The translations under genes were made by a program, and so were the position numbers. Of a stretch of DNA of 64,000 bases, positions 42,628 through 52,324 are shown piece after piece (the stretch's first letter is position 1; every line of letters starts with the position of its first letter). The stretch is from Virgibacillus sp. MSJ-26. GTDB taxonomy: Bacteria; Bacillota; Bacilli; Bacillales; Amphibacillaceae. Location: assembly GCF_018918075.1 (NCBI RefSeq), contig NZ_JAHLPW010000007.1, forward strand, positions 1 to 64,000, in the 5' to 3' direction. The notes beneath the pieces are model-generated. The model was not told the DNA's origin, made no database searches, and saw only the letters and a list, made by a program, of their open reading frames with translations.

Positions 42628-44034
42628 TTGGGCACATTAGAATTAGCTAGACTTCAATTCGCGTCCACAACGATTTTTCACTATTTTTTCGTCCCTATGT
42701 CGATTGGTTTAGCTCTCATTATTGCTATCATGCAGACGCTGTACGTAAAAAAAGGCGATGAGATTTATAAACGAATGACAAAGTTCTGGGGAACTCTCTT
42801 TCTTATTAACTTTGCGGTCGGAGTCGTTACTGGTATTCTGCAAGAGTTTCAATTCGGTATGAACTGGTCCACTTATTCTCGTTTTGTTGGAGATGTCTTT
42901 GGCCCTTCATTAGCCATCGAAGGTTTGCTTGCATTTTTTATGGAATCTACTTTTATCGGAATTTGGATTTTCGGTTGGGATCGACTTTCTAAGCGAGTAC
43001 ACCTGATTTCAATTTGGCTTGTTTCAATCGGAACAATCTTATCTGCGTTTTGGATATTATCAGCGAACGCTTTTATGCAACATCCTGTTGGTTATGAGTT
43101 AGCTGACGGTCGAGCACAAATGACGAGTATTAAAGAAATTTTAACGAACGGGCATTTATGGGTACAATTCCCTCACACTTTATTTGCAGCATTCGCAACA
43201 GGAGCTTTCCTAATCGCGGGTGTGAGTGCTTGGAAGATTGCTAAGAAACACGACGTCACTATGTTTAAAAAGTCATTTAGAATTTCAATTATTGTAGCGA
43301 CTATTTCGGCTATGTTTGTGATGGTCTTTGGCCACCAACAAGCACAGAATTTGGTTGAAACCCAACCAATGAAGTTAGCTGCTGCTGAAGCGTTATGGAA
43401 TACAAGTGATGATCCAGCACCATTTACTGTACTTGCAGGAATAGATACGGACGCTAAGGAAAATAGTTTCGAAATTCAAATTCCATATCTTCTCAGCCTA
43501 TTTTCTTATAGTAAGTTTAGTGGTGAAGTTGAAGGGATGAACCAAATTCAAGCAGCCTATGAAGCAAAATATGGACCGGGAGATTATATCCCACCTGTCA
43601 AAACCGTATTTTGGAGTTTCCGTGCCATGGTAATGAGCGGAACAGCAATGCTATTACTTGGCCTTTATGGCTGGTATGCTTCTCGAAAAGATTTACTAGA
43701 GAAAAAACCCTGGTTTACAAAAATTATGGTTTACGCTATATCACTTCCATTCATCGCCAATACAGTTGGTTGGATTATGACGGAAATGGGACGCCAGCCT
43801 TGGGTTGTTTTTGGAGTGATGCAAACAAAAGATGCTGTTTCACCATCTGTAACCTTTAATGAAGTGTTATTCTCCTTTATTTCATTTACGTTAATGTACG
43901 CCATTTTAGCTGGCGTCACTGTTTATCTATTTGTGAAACATATTAAAAAGAAAGATCAACCAGAAGATACATCTGGTAATTTAGACGATCCGTTTGATGT
44001 ATCAGAAGAGGAGGCTACTCCAAATGTCACTTAA
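42628..44034 (+). CDS. cydA: Cytochrome bd ubiquinol oxidase subunit I (CydA)
   Basis: 468 aa, TTG start after AGGAGG. Nine helices. The N-terminal LARLQFASTTIFHYFFVPMSIGLALIIAIMQT contains the haem b595 His ligand; GRQPWVVFGVMQT is the conserved segment after the Q-loop. The Q-loop is of the short type common in Firmicutes. CydA binds the haems and oxidises quinol in this high-affinity terminal oxidase of the plasma membrane. First of four overlapping genes with cydB, cydD and cydC. Confidence 0.95.
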   Translation: MGTLELARLQFASTTIFHYFFVPMSIGLALIIAIMQTLYVKKGDEIYKRMTKFWGTLFLINFAVGVVTGILQEFQFGMNWSTYSRFVGDVFGPSLAIEGLLAFFMESTFIGIWIFGWDRLSKRVHLISIWLVSIGTILSAFWILSANAFMQHPVGYELADGRAQMTSIKEILTNGHLWVQFPHTLFAAFATGAFLIAGVSAWKIAKKHDVTMFKKSFRISIIVATISAMFVMVFGHQQAQNLVETQPMKLAAAEALWNTSDDPAPFTVLAGIDTDAKENSFEIQIPYLLSLFSYSKFSGEVEGMNQIQAAYEAKYGPGDYIPPVKTVFWSFRAMVMSGTAMLLLGLYGWYASRKDLLEKKPWFTKIMVYAISLPFIANTVGWIMTEMGRQPWVVFGVMQTKDAVSPSVTFNEVLFSFISFTLMYAILAGVTVYLFVKHIKKKDQPEDTSGNLDDPFDVSEEEATPNVT

Positions 44035-45037
44035 TGAATTTTGGTTTTTACTCATTGCAATTCTTTTCGTTGGTTTCTTCATTTTAGAAGGGTTTGACTT
44101 TGGCGTTGGAACCGTTGCACGGTTTTTAGGTAAAGATGATGCAGAAAAACGAACGTATATTGGAACGATAGGACCATTCTGGGATGCAAACGAGGTATGG
44201 CTGATCACCGCGGGAGGTGCGATGTTTGCAGCCTTCCCTCATTGGTATGCGACTTTATTCAGTGGCTTTTATATTCCGTTCGTTTTTATGTTACTGGCGC
44301 TTATTTTACGAGGAGTTTCATTTGAATTTAGGGAAAAAGTTAATACAGAACGTTGGAAAAACATCTGGGATTGGACCCTGTTTATTGGTAGTGCCCTTCC
44401 TCCTGTCCTTTGGGGTGTGGCTTTAACCAATTTTATGACTGGGATGCCTATTGACGGCGATAAAGAAATGGTTGGAGGCTTCTTACAGTTTCTGCATCCT
44501 TTCGCGTTATTAGGTGGCGTGATGTTTCTATTGCTTTGCATTGTGCATGGTCTGCAATTTATCACGATCCGAACTGAAGGTGAATTACAAGAGAGGGCGC
44601 GACGAGCCAGTAAGAGATTTGCTCCTTTCGCCTTGATCTCTTTGCTCGCCTTTGCAATAATCGGATGGTTAACAACAGATATCTTCACGTATCATGGAAC
44701 TTTCTGGATCATACTTCCAATTGGAGCATGGGCAGCACTTTTAGTTGCGAGCATGCTTAATATTAAAAAATCAGATATCTGGGCATTCACATTAACAAGT
44801 GTTACGATAGGGCTACTTATAGCAAGTGTCTTTATTGGTATGTTCCCACGTGTCATGATCAGTACAATCAGTGAAGCCCATAATTTAACGATTTTAAATG
44901 CTGCATCGGGAAGCTATACGCTTAAAGTTATGTCTTACTTCTCGCTCACGTTGTTACCATTTGTGTTAGGTTATCAAGGATGGAGTTACTACGTTTTCCG
45001 TCAGCGACTTAAAAAAGATGATGAGTTGGGATATTAA
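44024..45037 (+). CDS. cydB: Cytochrome bd ubiquinol oxidase subunit II (CydB)
   Basis: 337 aa from the ATG at 44024, with GAGGAGG upstream; it overlaps the cydA end by 11 bp. Eight to nine helices. The motif FFILEGFDFGVG (about 16-27) is followed by RTYIGTIGPFWDANEVWLITAGGAMFAAFP, the family core. It is the second structural subunit of the bd oxidase and contacts the cydD start (the ATG of cydD overlaps the stop by 1 bp). Confidence 0.95.
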   Translation: MSLNEFWFLLIAILFVGFFILEGFDFGVGTVARFLGKDDAEKRTYIGTIGPFWDANEVWLITAGGAMFAAFPHWYATLFSGFYIPFVFMLLALILRGVSFEFREKVNTERWKNIWDWTLFIGSALPPVLWGVALTNFMTGMPIDGDKEMVGGFLQFLHPFALLGGVMFLLLCIVHGLQFITIRTEGELQERARRASKRFAPFALISLLAFAIIGWLTTDIFTYHGTFWIILPIGAWAALLVASMLNIKKSDIWAFTLTSVTIGLLIASVFIGMFPRVMISTISEAHNLTILNAASGSYTLKVMSYFSLTLLPFVLGYQGWSYYVFRQRLKKDDELGY

Positions 45038-46755
45038 TGAAACGAAAAAAAGGTCTGCCTTCCTATCCGGGAAGTCGCAAGCTTTACGCTAGTCTAACCA
45101 TATTAATAATCTTTGAAACCATTGGTATAATTGCCCAAGCTTATTTTTTAGCTCGGGCAATTACACTTTTATTTGATCGTGTACCTCTTAATGACACCGC
45201 TCCATATATAGCGTTATTCTTTCTCGCTTTTATTCTGCGTCACGCCTTATCACATTTCCAAGAGTATTTAACTGAAAACTATGCTCAAAAAACGAGTACA
45301 AATTTACGAAAGAAACTAGTGAAGGCCTATTTCCGTCAAGGACAGCAATTTATTCAAACAGAAGGAACAGGACGCTTAGTTACACTCGCTATTGAAGGTA
45401 TGGATCAATTAAAAAAATACCTTGAAATTATTTCAATCCGTATGATTCGGACGTTCATTGTACCGCTGATGATTGTACTTTATGTGTTCACTCTTGATAA
45501 AATCTCAGCTGTTATCCTCGTCGTGACTGTACCGATTATAATAATTTTTATGATTTTATTAGGACTTGCGGCACAAAAAATGGCTGATAAACAATATGCG
45601 ACTTATCGTGTTTTATCAAACCACTTTCTTGATTCGTTAAAAGGCCTGGAAACTCTTAAATATTTAGGACAAAGTGTTAAGCATGTCTATAAAATAAATA
45701 AAGTTAGTAAGCGATACAGAGAAGCTACAGTAAAAACATTGCGTGTGGCATTTCTTTCTTCATTTGCCCTTGATTTTTTCACCAGTCTTTCAATAGCTTT
45801 TGTGGCTGTTGGACTTGGTTTTCGCTTAATTGACGGGGCAATGGTACTTTTTCCGGCTTTAACAATCTTGCTTTTAGCTCCTGAATACTTTTCACCAATT
45901 AAAGAAGTTGGTAGTGATTTTCACGCTACACTAGACGGGCAAGTAGCGATGGGAGAAATTGATAAAATTATTGCGGAAGACGAAAAAAGTGACATGACAG
46001 ATCAAGTCACTTCATTTACGTGGACACCATCGAGTCAGATCACTTTAAAAGAAATCAATGTTGGCGATAAAGGATCGCTTATATTAAAAAATATTAACTT
46101 CTCTTGGCAAGGTACAGGTATGATTGGCATTATTGGCGAAAGTGGGGCTGGAAAATCGACACTGATTAACTTATTCGCTTCATTTTTAAGTCCAACAAGT
46201 GGGGAATTTAAAATAGACGAAAAAGATGTTAATACGATGAAAAATGATTGGTTGAAAAACATTGCATATATTCCTCAACATCCGTATATTTTCCCTGCAT
46301 CACTTGCCGATAATATTCGCTTTTATGCTCCAGAAGCGACTGACGAAAGAGTCAAACAGGTTATTCGTGAAATTGAACTTGAGGATTTTGTAAATGAAAT
46401 ACCAGAAGGCATGCACCAAAAGATTGGTGAAGGCGGGCTTACGTTAAGTGGTGGTCAAGAACAACGTATAGCGATGGCTCGTGTTTTACTAAGTGATAAA
46501 CCAATTATCTTACTTGATGAACCAACAGCACATCTTGATATTGAGACAGAATACGAGGTAAAGCAAGTCATGTTGCGCGTCTTTAAAAATCGTCTTGTTT
46601 TCCTAGCGACTCACCGCCTGCATTGGATGCATCATATGAATGATATCATCGTTTTAGATAATGGACGAGTTGCTGAACAAGGAACTCATAACCAATTAGT
46701 CAAAAAAACTGGCACTTACTTTAACCTACAACACCGGCTTAAAGGAGGGACTTGA
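45037..46755 (+). CDS. cydD: Thiol reductant ABC exporter subunit CydD
   Basis: 572 aa, fused ABC exporter half: six helices (about 1-310), then an ATPase domain. Walker A is GESGAGKSTL, the signature LSGGQEQRIAMARVL, and Walker B IILLDEPTAHLD. The CydDC heterodimer exports glutathione or cysteine, or moves haem, and is needed for bd oxidase assembly. It is 1 bp from cydC. Confidence 0.93.
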   Translation: MKRKKGLPSYPGSRKLYASLTILIIFETIGIIAQAYFLARAITLLFDRVPLNDTAPYIALFFLAFILRHALSHFQEYLTENYAQKTSTNLRKKLVKAYFRQGQQFIQTEGTGRLVTLAIEGMDQLKKYLEIISIRMIRTFIVPLMIVLYVFTLDKISAVILVVTVPIIIIFMILLGLAAQKMADKQYATYRVLSNHFLDSLKGLETLKYLGQSVKHVYKINKVSKRYREATVKTLRVAFLSSFALDFFTSLSIAFVAVGLGFRLIDGAMVLFPALTILLLAPEYFSPIKEVGSDFHATLDGQVAMGEIDKIIAEDEKSDMTDQVTSFTWTPSSQITLKEINVGDKGSLILKNINFSWQGTGMIGIIGESGAGKSTLINLFASFLSPTSGEFKIDEKDVNTMKNDWLKNIAYIPQHPYIFPASLADNIRFYAPEATDERVKQVIREIELEDFVNEIPEGMHQKIGEGGLTLSGGQEQRIAMARVLLSDKPIILLDEPTAHLDIETEYEVKQVMLRVFKNRLVFLATHRLHWMHHMNDIIVLDNGRVAEQGTHNQLVKKTGTYFNLQHRLKGGT

Positions 46756-46756
46756 A

Positions 46757-48472
46757 ATGAAGGATTGGATTTTGCCATATTTAAAACATCATAAAGGACG
46801 AATTAGCCTTGGTATTTTCTTTGGTTTATTAGGCATTGGCTCAGGTGCCATGTTACTATTCGTATCCGGTTATCTTATTTCAAAATCCTCCCTCCGTCCG
46901 GAAAACATCATGCTAGTTTATGTGCCCATTGTCGCTGTAAGAGCGTTTAGTATTGGGCAAGCCGTTTTTGTTTATTTAGAGAAGCTCGTTAATCATGATA
47001 TCGTGTTACGCATCCTTGAAAAGATGAGAACCCGATTATATAAAATGGTCGAGCCACAGGCTTTATTCTTAAGTAGCCGTTATCAAACTGGCGATTTACT
47101 CGGTGTTTTATCGGACGATATCGAACATTTACAAGACTTTTATTTACGGACTATTTTTCCAAGTATCTTCGGAGTGATTACTTATGCTGTTTTCGTAAGT
47201 GTTCTTGGAGTGTTTGATTGGATTTTTGCTTTATTGATGCTCCTTGTTTTAGGTACGCTCGTCTTCCTTTTACCACTTTTATCACTGTTAACGACGAGAC
47301 GACAGCATACAGATGAAAAACAACAGACAAATAAATTATATAGTCAATTGACAGACGCCATTTTTGGGCAAGTTGATTGGCAAGCCAGTGGCAGAACTGA
47401 TGAAATTCTAGGACGCTTGGAGGAAGAAAATCGTCTTCTTGTAAAAACGGAAAACAATCTCCGTAAGTGGAAACATGTCCGTAATGCTCTGCTCCGCCTC
47501 ATTATAGGTTTTGTTATTGTTCTGATGATTATTTGGACAGATAAACAGACAGGTCAGGGAGCCTTTTCACCGACAGTCATTGCTGCTTTTGTTCTAATGA
47601 CTTTTTCCATTATGGAGGCTCTTTTACCGATATCAGAGGCCGTTGAACACGTTCCGACATACAAGGACTCTTTAACGCGTATTCAGAAAATAGAGGACGA
47701 ACAAGCGGAAGCAGTTGAATACGCAAATGATATTTCCCTGGACAACACCTCCCCAACGGTAACGCTTAAAAGACTCAGCTATCACTATCCAGGCCAATCG
47801 AAAAAAGTAATTGATCAACTATCTTTAAACATATTACCTGGTAAGAAAATAGCTATTCTCGGGAAAAGTGGCATGGGGAAATCAACATTGTTAAAACTCA
47901 TGGCTGGAGTGCTTCAGCCTAATGAAGGCAATGTATTAGTTAACGGACAGTCAATGACAAATGAATTATTATCAAAAACGGTATCAGTTTTAAATCAAAA
48001 ACCTCACTTATTTGATACAACAATAAAAAATAATATACGTATGGGACGACCTCAAGCAACAGATGAGGAGATATTAGAAGTTATCGAGCGAGCTCAATTA
48101 ACCAACTTAATCGCTTCCCTACCTCAAGGTTTAGATACACCCATGCAAGAAATGGGCCAGCGATTTTCAGGAGGAGAACGACAGAGAATTGCATTCGCAC
48201 GTGTGCTCCTTCAAAACACGCCGATTATTTTATTTGATGAACCCACTATAGGGCTTGATCCAATGACAGAGCAAGAAGTGTTAAATACAATACTAACAGC
48301 AACAAAAGAAAAAACAATCATCTGGGTAACCCATCATTTAGCAGGAATTGAAAAAATGGATCAAGTCATTTTTCTAGAAGATGGCAAAATTGCCATGCAA
48401 GGATCCCACGAAGAATTAGTACAAAACAACAAACGTTACCAAAAATTGTATCAAATGGACCGCGGGACATAG
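46757..48472 (+). CDS. cydC: Thiol reductant ABC exporter subunit CydC
   Basis: 571 aa, ABC exporter half that pairs with CydD. Walker A GKSGMGKSTLLKL, signature FSGGERQRIAFARVL and Walker B PIILFDEPTIGLD are intact. The last three codons (Arg-Gly-Thr) and the stop lie inside a dispersed hairpin repeat (48463-48527), so the native end may have been replaced. It ends the cyd operon; the repeat may also terminate transcription. Confidence 0.93.
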   Translation: MKDWILPYLKHHKGRISLGIFFGLLGIGSGAMLLFVSGYLISKSSLRPENIMLVYVPIVAVRAFSIGQAVFVYLEKLVNHDIVLRILEKMRTRLYKMVEPQALFLSSRYQTGDLLGVLSDDIEHLQDFYLRTIFPSIFGVITYAVFVSVLGVFDWIFALLMLLVLGTLVFLLPLLSLLTTRRQHTDEKQQTNKLYSQLTDAIFGQVDWQASGRTDEILGRLEEENRLLVKTENNLRKWKHVRNALLRLIIGFVIVLMIIWTDKQTGQGAFSPTVIAAFVLMTFSIMEALLPISEAVEHVPTYKDSLTRIQKIEDEQAEAVEYANDISLDNTSPTVTLKRLSYHYPGQSKKVIDQLSLNILPGKKIAILGKSGMGKSTLLKLMAGVLQPNEGNVLVNGQSMTNELLSKTVSVLNQKPHLFDTTIKNNIRMGRPQATDEEILEVIERAQLTNLIASLPQGLDTPMQEMGQRFSGGERQRIAFARVLLQNTPIILFDEPTIGLDPMTEQEVLNTILTATKEKTIIWVTHHLAGIEKMDQVIFLEDGKIAMQGSHEELVQNNKRYQKLYQMDRGT

Positions 48473-48527
48473 GGGCAGGTGCGCTGTCCCAGTTTTACTG
48501 GGACGCAGTGCCTGTCCCCACGTCCCG
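48463..48527. repeat. Hairpin repeat encoding the ends of two convergent genes
   Basis: Two arms of about 29 nt, CGGGACATAGGGGCAGGTGC with CTGTCCCAG, pair with CTGGGACGCAG and GTGCCTGTCCCC then CGTCCCG, around TTTTA. A half copy (CGGGACGCAGTGCCTGTCCC) recurs at 49381-49410. The plus-strand cydC stop (48470-48472) and the last residues of the minus-strand hydrolase are inside it. Confidence 0.75.
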
Positions 48528-49286
48528 AATTAAGAAATCACTGATTAGTGACATATACTTATCCGTTTCCTCTATTCCTGGAGCATGGCCAGAGTTTTCA
48601 AATTCTACAAATCTTGCGTCAGGAATCAAATCAGCAATTTCTTTTCCTTCTTCAGGTGGGTTAAGCCCATCATGCTTTCCGCTAATGATTAGAGTTTCTG
48701 CTTTTACATTTTTTAGGTTTGGTCTGAAATCAAAGTCAGCAAGTGCATCAGCCGCAATCACTTGTTGTTCAGGTGTCAATCCTCCTGGAATACTCTGCAA
48801 CCACTTACCGACTGCTTCCATATTATAAAAAATATGACCGGCCATCTCTCCCATCTGGTCTTCAAAGCTTAAATGTCCAATTTCCTCCCGATGTTCAGCT
48901 AGCAAACCCTCGGCTTCACCCTTGGCATGTGTGTTGCCGGAAACTAGAATCATTTTTTTAACTCGTTCAGGAACCTTAATAGCCACGCCTTGAGCAATAT
49001 AAGTCCCCATTGACATACCAATCAAGTTGACTTGATCTACGCCTAGTTTATCCATTATAGCAATGGTGTCCTCTATATGGTCATCAAGTGTGTAGGATGA
49101 CGGTTTTTCCGACTTACCATGTCCTCTGGCGTCTATAGCGATTACTCGGAAATAGTCTTTAAAATACTCCATTTCTTGCTTAAGCATTAGATGATTACTG
49201 GTTAAGCCATGGAGTAAAATTAATGCTTCACCTTCCCCTTTTTCTTCATAAAAGAGTGTTGTATTATTTACATTTACTTCAGGCAT
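48495..49286 (-). CDS. Alpha/beta hydrolase
   Basis: 263 aa. The alpha/beta hydrolase fold is complete: oxyanion HGLTSN, nucleophile S92 in GMSMG, acid D206 in ISGKHDG and H234 in NSGHAPG. The residues around the core (AIDARGHGKSEKP) match the 3-oxoadipate enol-lactonase/carboxylesterase-like group; the substrate is unknown. Residues 254-263 (RDVGTGTASQ) are encoded by the hairpin repeat at 48463-48527, so this tail is probably acquired. It converges with cydC, ending 22 bp away. Confidence 0.88.
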   Translation of the reverse strand: MPEVNVNNTTLFYEEKGEGEALILLHGLTSNHLMLKQEMEYFKDYFRVIAIDARGHGKSEKPSSYTLDDHIEDTIAIMDKLGVDQVNLIGMSMGTYIAQGVAIKVPERVKKMILVSGNTHAKGEAEGLLAEHREEIGHLSFEDQMGEMAGHIFYNMEAVGKWLQSIPGGLTPEQQVIAADALADFDFRPNLKNVKAETLIISGKHDGLNPPEEGKEIADLIPDARFVEFENSGHAPGIEETDKYMSLISDFLIRDVGTGTASQ

Positions 49287-49380
49287 TCTACTTTCCTCCC
49301 ATTCATTAAACTAAAGCTTCTCTTAGTATAACATGTCCCAACACTGCCTTCGTAATAATCCGTTATCGCACTCTAAGAAA

Positions 49381-49410
49381 CGGGACGCAGTGCCTGTCCC
49401 CTTGTCCCGC
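49381..49410. repeat. Partial copy of the GGGACGCAGTGCCTGTCCCC repeat
   Basis: CGGGACGCAGTGCCTGTCCC then CTTGTCCCGC matches one arm of the 48463-48527 hairpin, in the 204-bp gap between the hydrolase and yaiI-type genes. Confidence 0.7.
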
Positions 49411-49490
49411 ACTAGATTAATTGACAAATGAACTTTACTCCTTTTACATAGAGTTTGAGAATTGATAAATGAGCAACAAAGGGGTTTATT

Positions 49491-49949
49491 ATGAAAATAT
49501 ACGTTGATGCGGATGCAAGTCCGGTAACAGATATTGTGATTAATGAAGCTAAGCAATACCACATTCCTGTTGTACTTGTGAAAAGCTACAGTCATTTTTC
49601 ACCAAAACAAGAAAATTCAGGTGTACAAACTATCTATGTCGATACGGGGGCGGATTCGGCCGATTATCGAATTTTAAAAGAAGCTAAAGCAGAAGATATA
49701 ATCATTACTCAAGATTATGGTTTAGCTTCTTTAGGTTTAGCAAAAAGTTGTATAGTGCTTCATCATAAAGGGTTTTCTTATACTGATAAAAATATAGACA
49801 CACTACTGCAAACACGCCATTTAAGTGCACAAGCTCGGAAAGCTGGCAAAAAAACAAAAGGACCCAAACCTTTCACGGAAGAAGACCGGAAAAAATTTAG
49901 GGAACTACTTATTTTTACATTAGAAAAATATCATACCAAGGGGGAATAG
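49491..49949 (+). CDS. YaiI/YqxD family protein (DUF188, PIN-like)
   Basis: 152 aa. It begins [20 protein letters not shown], the DUF188 signature with acidic residues of a PIN-like nuclease fold. [12 protein letters not shown] and [15 protein letters not shown] are further conserved acidic blocks; the Lys-rich [17 protein letters not shown] tail is typical. Function unknown, nuclease activity inferred from the fold. The RpiR gene starts 4 bp after it. Confidence 0.88.
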   Translation: MKIYVDADASPVTDIVINEAKQYHIPVVLVKSYSHFSPKQENSGVQTIYVDTGADSADYRILKEAKAEDIIITQDYGLASLGLAKSCIVLHHKGFSYTDKNIDTLLQTRHLSAQARKAGKKTKGPKPFTEEDRKKFRELLIFTLEKYHTKGE

Positions 49950-49953
49950 AAAG

Positions 49954-50823
49954 ATGCCACGATCAAATGTTTATCAAACCATTTCCAACCGTTTCCCAGA
50001 GATGAGTAAATCTCAAAGAAAAATTGCCACATATATTTTGGAAAATACCCATTCAGCTCCTTTTTTAACAGTCGGCAAATTAGCTAAGATGTCTGATGTT
50101 AGTGAAGCGACAGTCGTACGATTCGCTACATTTCTAGGCTATAGTGGCTATAATGAACTACAACAATATATGTATGATTCTGCTGAAAAACAATTGAACA
50201 CGGTTGAACGACTACAAATGTCACGTGACGTTTATAGTGAAGAAGAAAAGGGTATCTATGAAGTATTTGAGGATGACATTACAAATATTCGAATGACAAT
50301 GGAAAATTTAAAACTGAAAGACTTTGAAAAAACAGCTTCATATTTATTAGAAGCTGAGAATATTTATATTGTGGCTAGCCGTAGTGCCGTTTCATTAGCG
50401 TCATTTTTACATTATTACTTAGATATTATGTTTGGAAACTGTGAACTCATCCAATCAAATGAAACAGCCATTGAACGACTTTATGATTTAAATAAAAACG
50501 ATGTCGTCATTGGCCTTAGCTTCGCTCGCTATACCAAAGCCACTCTCGATATAGTTAACCATACTAAAGGTAAAGATGTCCCCATCATTGCCATAACAGA
50601 TAGTTTATTATCACCAATCACTCAACTCGCGACGATATCTTTAGTAGCTTCGAGTAAAATGCCCTCATTTCTTGATTCCTTCGTCGCACCCTTAAGTATA
50701 ATCAATGCTCTTGTTACCTATCTCGGAAAGCAAAAACCTGACCAGATTAATAATAGATTAAGGGAATTAGAACAATTATGGGACGATAACGATATTTTTC
50801 ATCAACACAGAGATCATATGTAA
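49954..50823 (+). CDS. MurR/RpiR family transcriptional regulator
   Basis: 289 aa. An N-terminal RpiR helix-turn-helix (about 8-80) includes MSKSQRKIATYILENTHSAPFLTVGKLAKMSDVSEATVVRFATFLGYSGYNELQ. The SIS domain (about 118-255) includes ENIYIVASRSAVSLASFLHYYLDIMFGN and DVVIGLSFARYTKATLDIV. Such regulators sense phosphosugars or amino metabolites. It precedes a class III aminotransferase by 104 bp, with a palindrome in between (50823-50840), so it may control that gene. Confidence 0.9.
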   Translation: MPRSNVYQTISNRFPEMSKSQRKIATYILENTHSAPFLTVGKLAKMSDVSEATVVRFATFLGYSGYNELQQYMYDSAEKQLNTVERLQMSRDVYSEEEKGIYEVFEDDITNIRMTMENLKLKDFEKTASYLLEAENIYIVASRSAVSLASFLHYYLDIMFGNCELIQSNETAIERLYDLNKNDVVIGLSFARYTKATLDIVNHTKGKDVPIIAITDSLLSPITQLATISLVASSKMPSFLDSFVAPLSIINALVTYLGKQKPDQINNRLRELEQLWDDNDIFHQHRDHM

Positions 50824-50840
50824 TGAAATTAATACTTCAT
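50823..50840. promoter_or_regulatory. Inverted repeat, possible RpiR operator
   Basis: ATGAA-ATTAATAC-TTCAT: exact 5-bp arms with 8 bp between, starting at the rpiR stop and 26 bp upstream of the aminotransferase -35. Speculative. Confidence 0.35.
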
Positions 50841-50865
50841 CAATGATTATATTATGAAATATTAA

Positions 50866-50894
50866 TTGCATAAATATCCTTTAATGCATATACT
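50866..50894 (+). promoter_or_regulatory. SigA-type promoter of the aminotransferase gene
   Basis: TTGCAT at 50866-50871 and TATACT at 50889-50894 with a 17-bp spacer, 33 bp before the ATG. Confidence 0.6.
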
Positions 50895-50927
50895 ATAATT
50901 AAGTCATATAATTAAGGGGCTATAAAA

Positions 50928-52298
50928 ATGGGATTAAAAGTTTCCTTTGAAAGTGGGAAAAAAGTACAATCACAAGGTTTGTTTCAAAAAGCAGAAAAAG
51001 TGATACCTGGAGGAATTTCGGCTAATATCAAATACTTCCCACCACATCCTATCGTGATGGAAAAAGCGTCCGGAAGTAAATTATTTGATGTTGATGGTGA
51101 GGAATATATCGATTATTCATTATGTTATGGCGCGCTCATTACGGGGCACGGTCATGAACGGATTACCTCGGCGACTACTAAATACATGGAATCCATCGGG
51201 ACAGCGATCTTCGGCACACCGCATAAATTAGAAATTACAATGGCAGAAAAACTAATCGAACTTTATCCCGGCATCGATATGGTGAGATACACGAATTCAG
51301 GTCTAGAGGCGACGTTATTCGCCATCCGTTTAGCAATCGCTTATACAGGAAGAGGCAGAATCGGTAAGTTTGAAGGTCATTACCATGGTGGTTATAACGA
51401 GGTTCTCGTTAGTGTCAATCCTAATGAGCAGGAAGCAGGTGAAGCAGGGAATCCTTCAGCTGTCCCAGAATCAAAAGGAATCCCAGAAGATAAACTTAAC
51501 CAAACAATTATTCTACCCTTCAATGATTTAAAAGCAACAGAGCAACTTTTACGAAAACATGCTCATGAGCTTGCAGCAGTTATTTTAGAGCCAGTTCAGG
51601 GGGGCTTTATTCCAGCTGAACCTGAGTTCTTAGAAGGATTGCGGAAGATTACCAAAGAACTTGGCATTCTACTCATATTTGATGAAGTTAAAACAGGTTT
51701 TAGAGTCCATCTTGGCGGAGCTCAAAGCGTTTATAATATTACACCTGATTTAACAGCGCTTGGAAAAGTCCTTGGTGGGGGATTTCCGGTCGGAGCCATC
51801 GGAGGCCGTCGAGATATCATGATGTTAAGCGCACCGAATGCGGGTAGCGATGTCTTCTCAGTCGACGGAAAGAGTCACAAGAAAAACGATGTCGTATTCC
51901 ATAGCGGAACATACAATGGGCATCCAATTGTCTTATCTGCTGGACTAGAAACCATCCAGTTACTAGAAGAAGACAATACAATGGGACAACTTTTTATGCA
52001 AACAAATAAACTAAGAAAGCAACTGGAAGAACTTTATGCCTCCTACGATATTCCAATGCAAACGATTGGCATGGGTAGTATTTTTAATATCGTTCTCAGC
52101 TCAAATCCCATCCGAAATTACCGTGACATGTGGCAAGCTGATAATAAGCTTCGTGAAGCGATTGACCGTGAACTGCTCGATCTTGGTGTGTTCTTGAAGC
52201 CACTTAACCGGTATTCCATGTCAACAGTTCATGACAACATTGATATCAGAAAAACTGTCGATGCACATGAAAAAGCGATTAGACGTTTATATTATTAA
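50928..52298 (+). CDS. Class III aminotransferase / glutamate-1-semialdehyde aminomutase-like
   Basis: 456 aa, PLP-dependent fold type I. PLP-binding features: TNSGLEAT (about 122-129), D252 in FDEVKTGF, and the Schiff-base Lys K280 in TALGKVLGGGFPVGA. The motif LFDVDGEEYIDYSLCYGALITGHGH is typical of GSAM-like enzymes, but it is longer than HemL (about 430 aa), with an insert around 298-325 (SAPNAGSDVFSVDGKSHKKND). It is probably not the haem-pathway enzyme. It follows the RpiR gene and has its own promoter. The substrate is unknown. Confidence 0.85.
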   Translation: MGLKVSFESGKKVQSQGLFQKAEKVIPGGISANIKYFPPHPIVMEKASGSKLFDVDGEEYIDYSLCYGALITGHGHERITSATTKYMESIGTAIFGTPHKLEITMAEKLIELYPGIDMVRYTNSGLEATLFAIRLAIAYTGRGRIGKFEGHYHGGYNEVLVSVNPNEQEAGEAGNPSAVPESKGIPEDKLNQTIILPFNDLKATEQLLRKHAHELAAVILEPVQGGFIPAEPEFLEGLRKITKELGILLIFDEVKTGFRVHLGGAQSVYNITPDLTALGKVLGGGFPVGAIGGRRDIMMLSAPNAGSDVFSVDGKSHKKNDVVFHSGTYNGHPIVLSAGLETIQLLEEDNTMGQLFMQTNKLRKQLEELYASYDIPMQTIGMGSIFNIVLSSNPIRNYRDMWQADNKLREAIDRELLDLGVFLKPLNRYSMSTVHDNIDIRKTVDAHEKAIRRLYY

Positions 52299-52324
52299 TT
52301 AGGTTGGAAAAGGCTAGGATAAAA

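Noticed and set aside
49323-49595. 90-codon minus-strand frame with GTGTASRF
   Set aside because: It overlaps the yaiI-type gene start on the other strand and its repeat-like residues come from the hairpin repeat copy at 49381.
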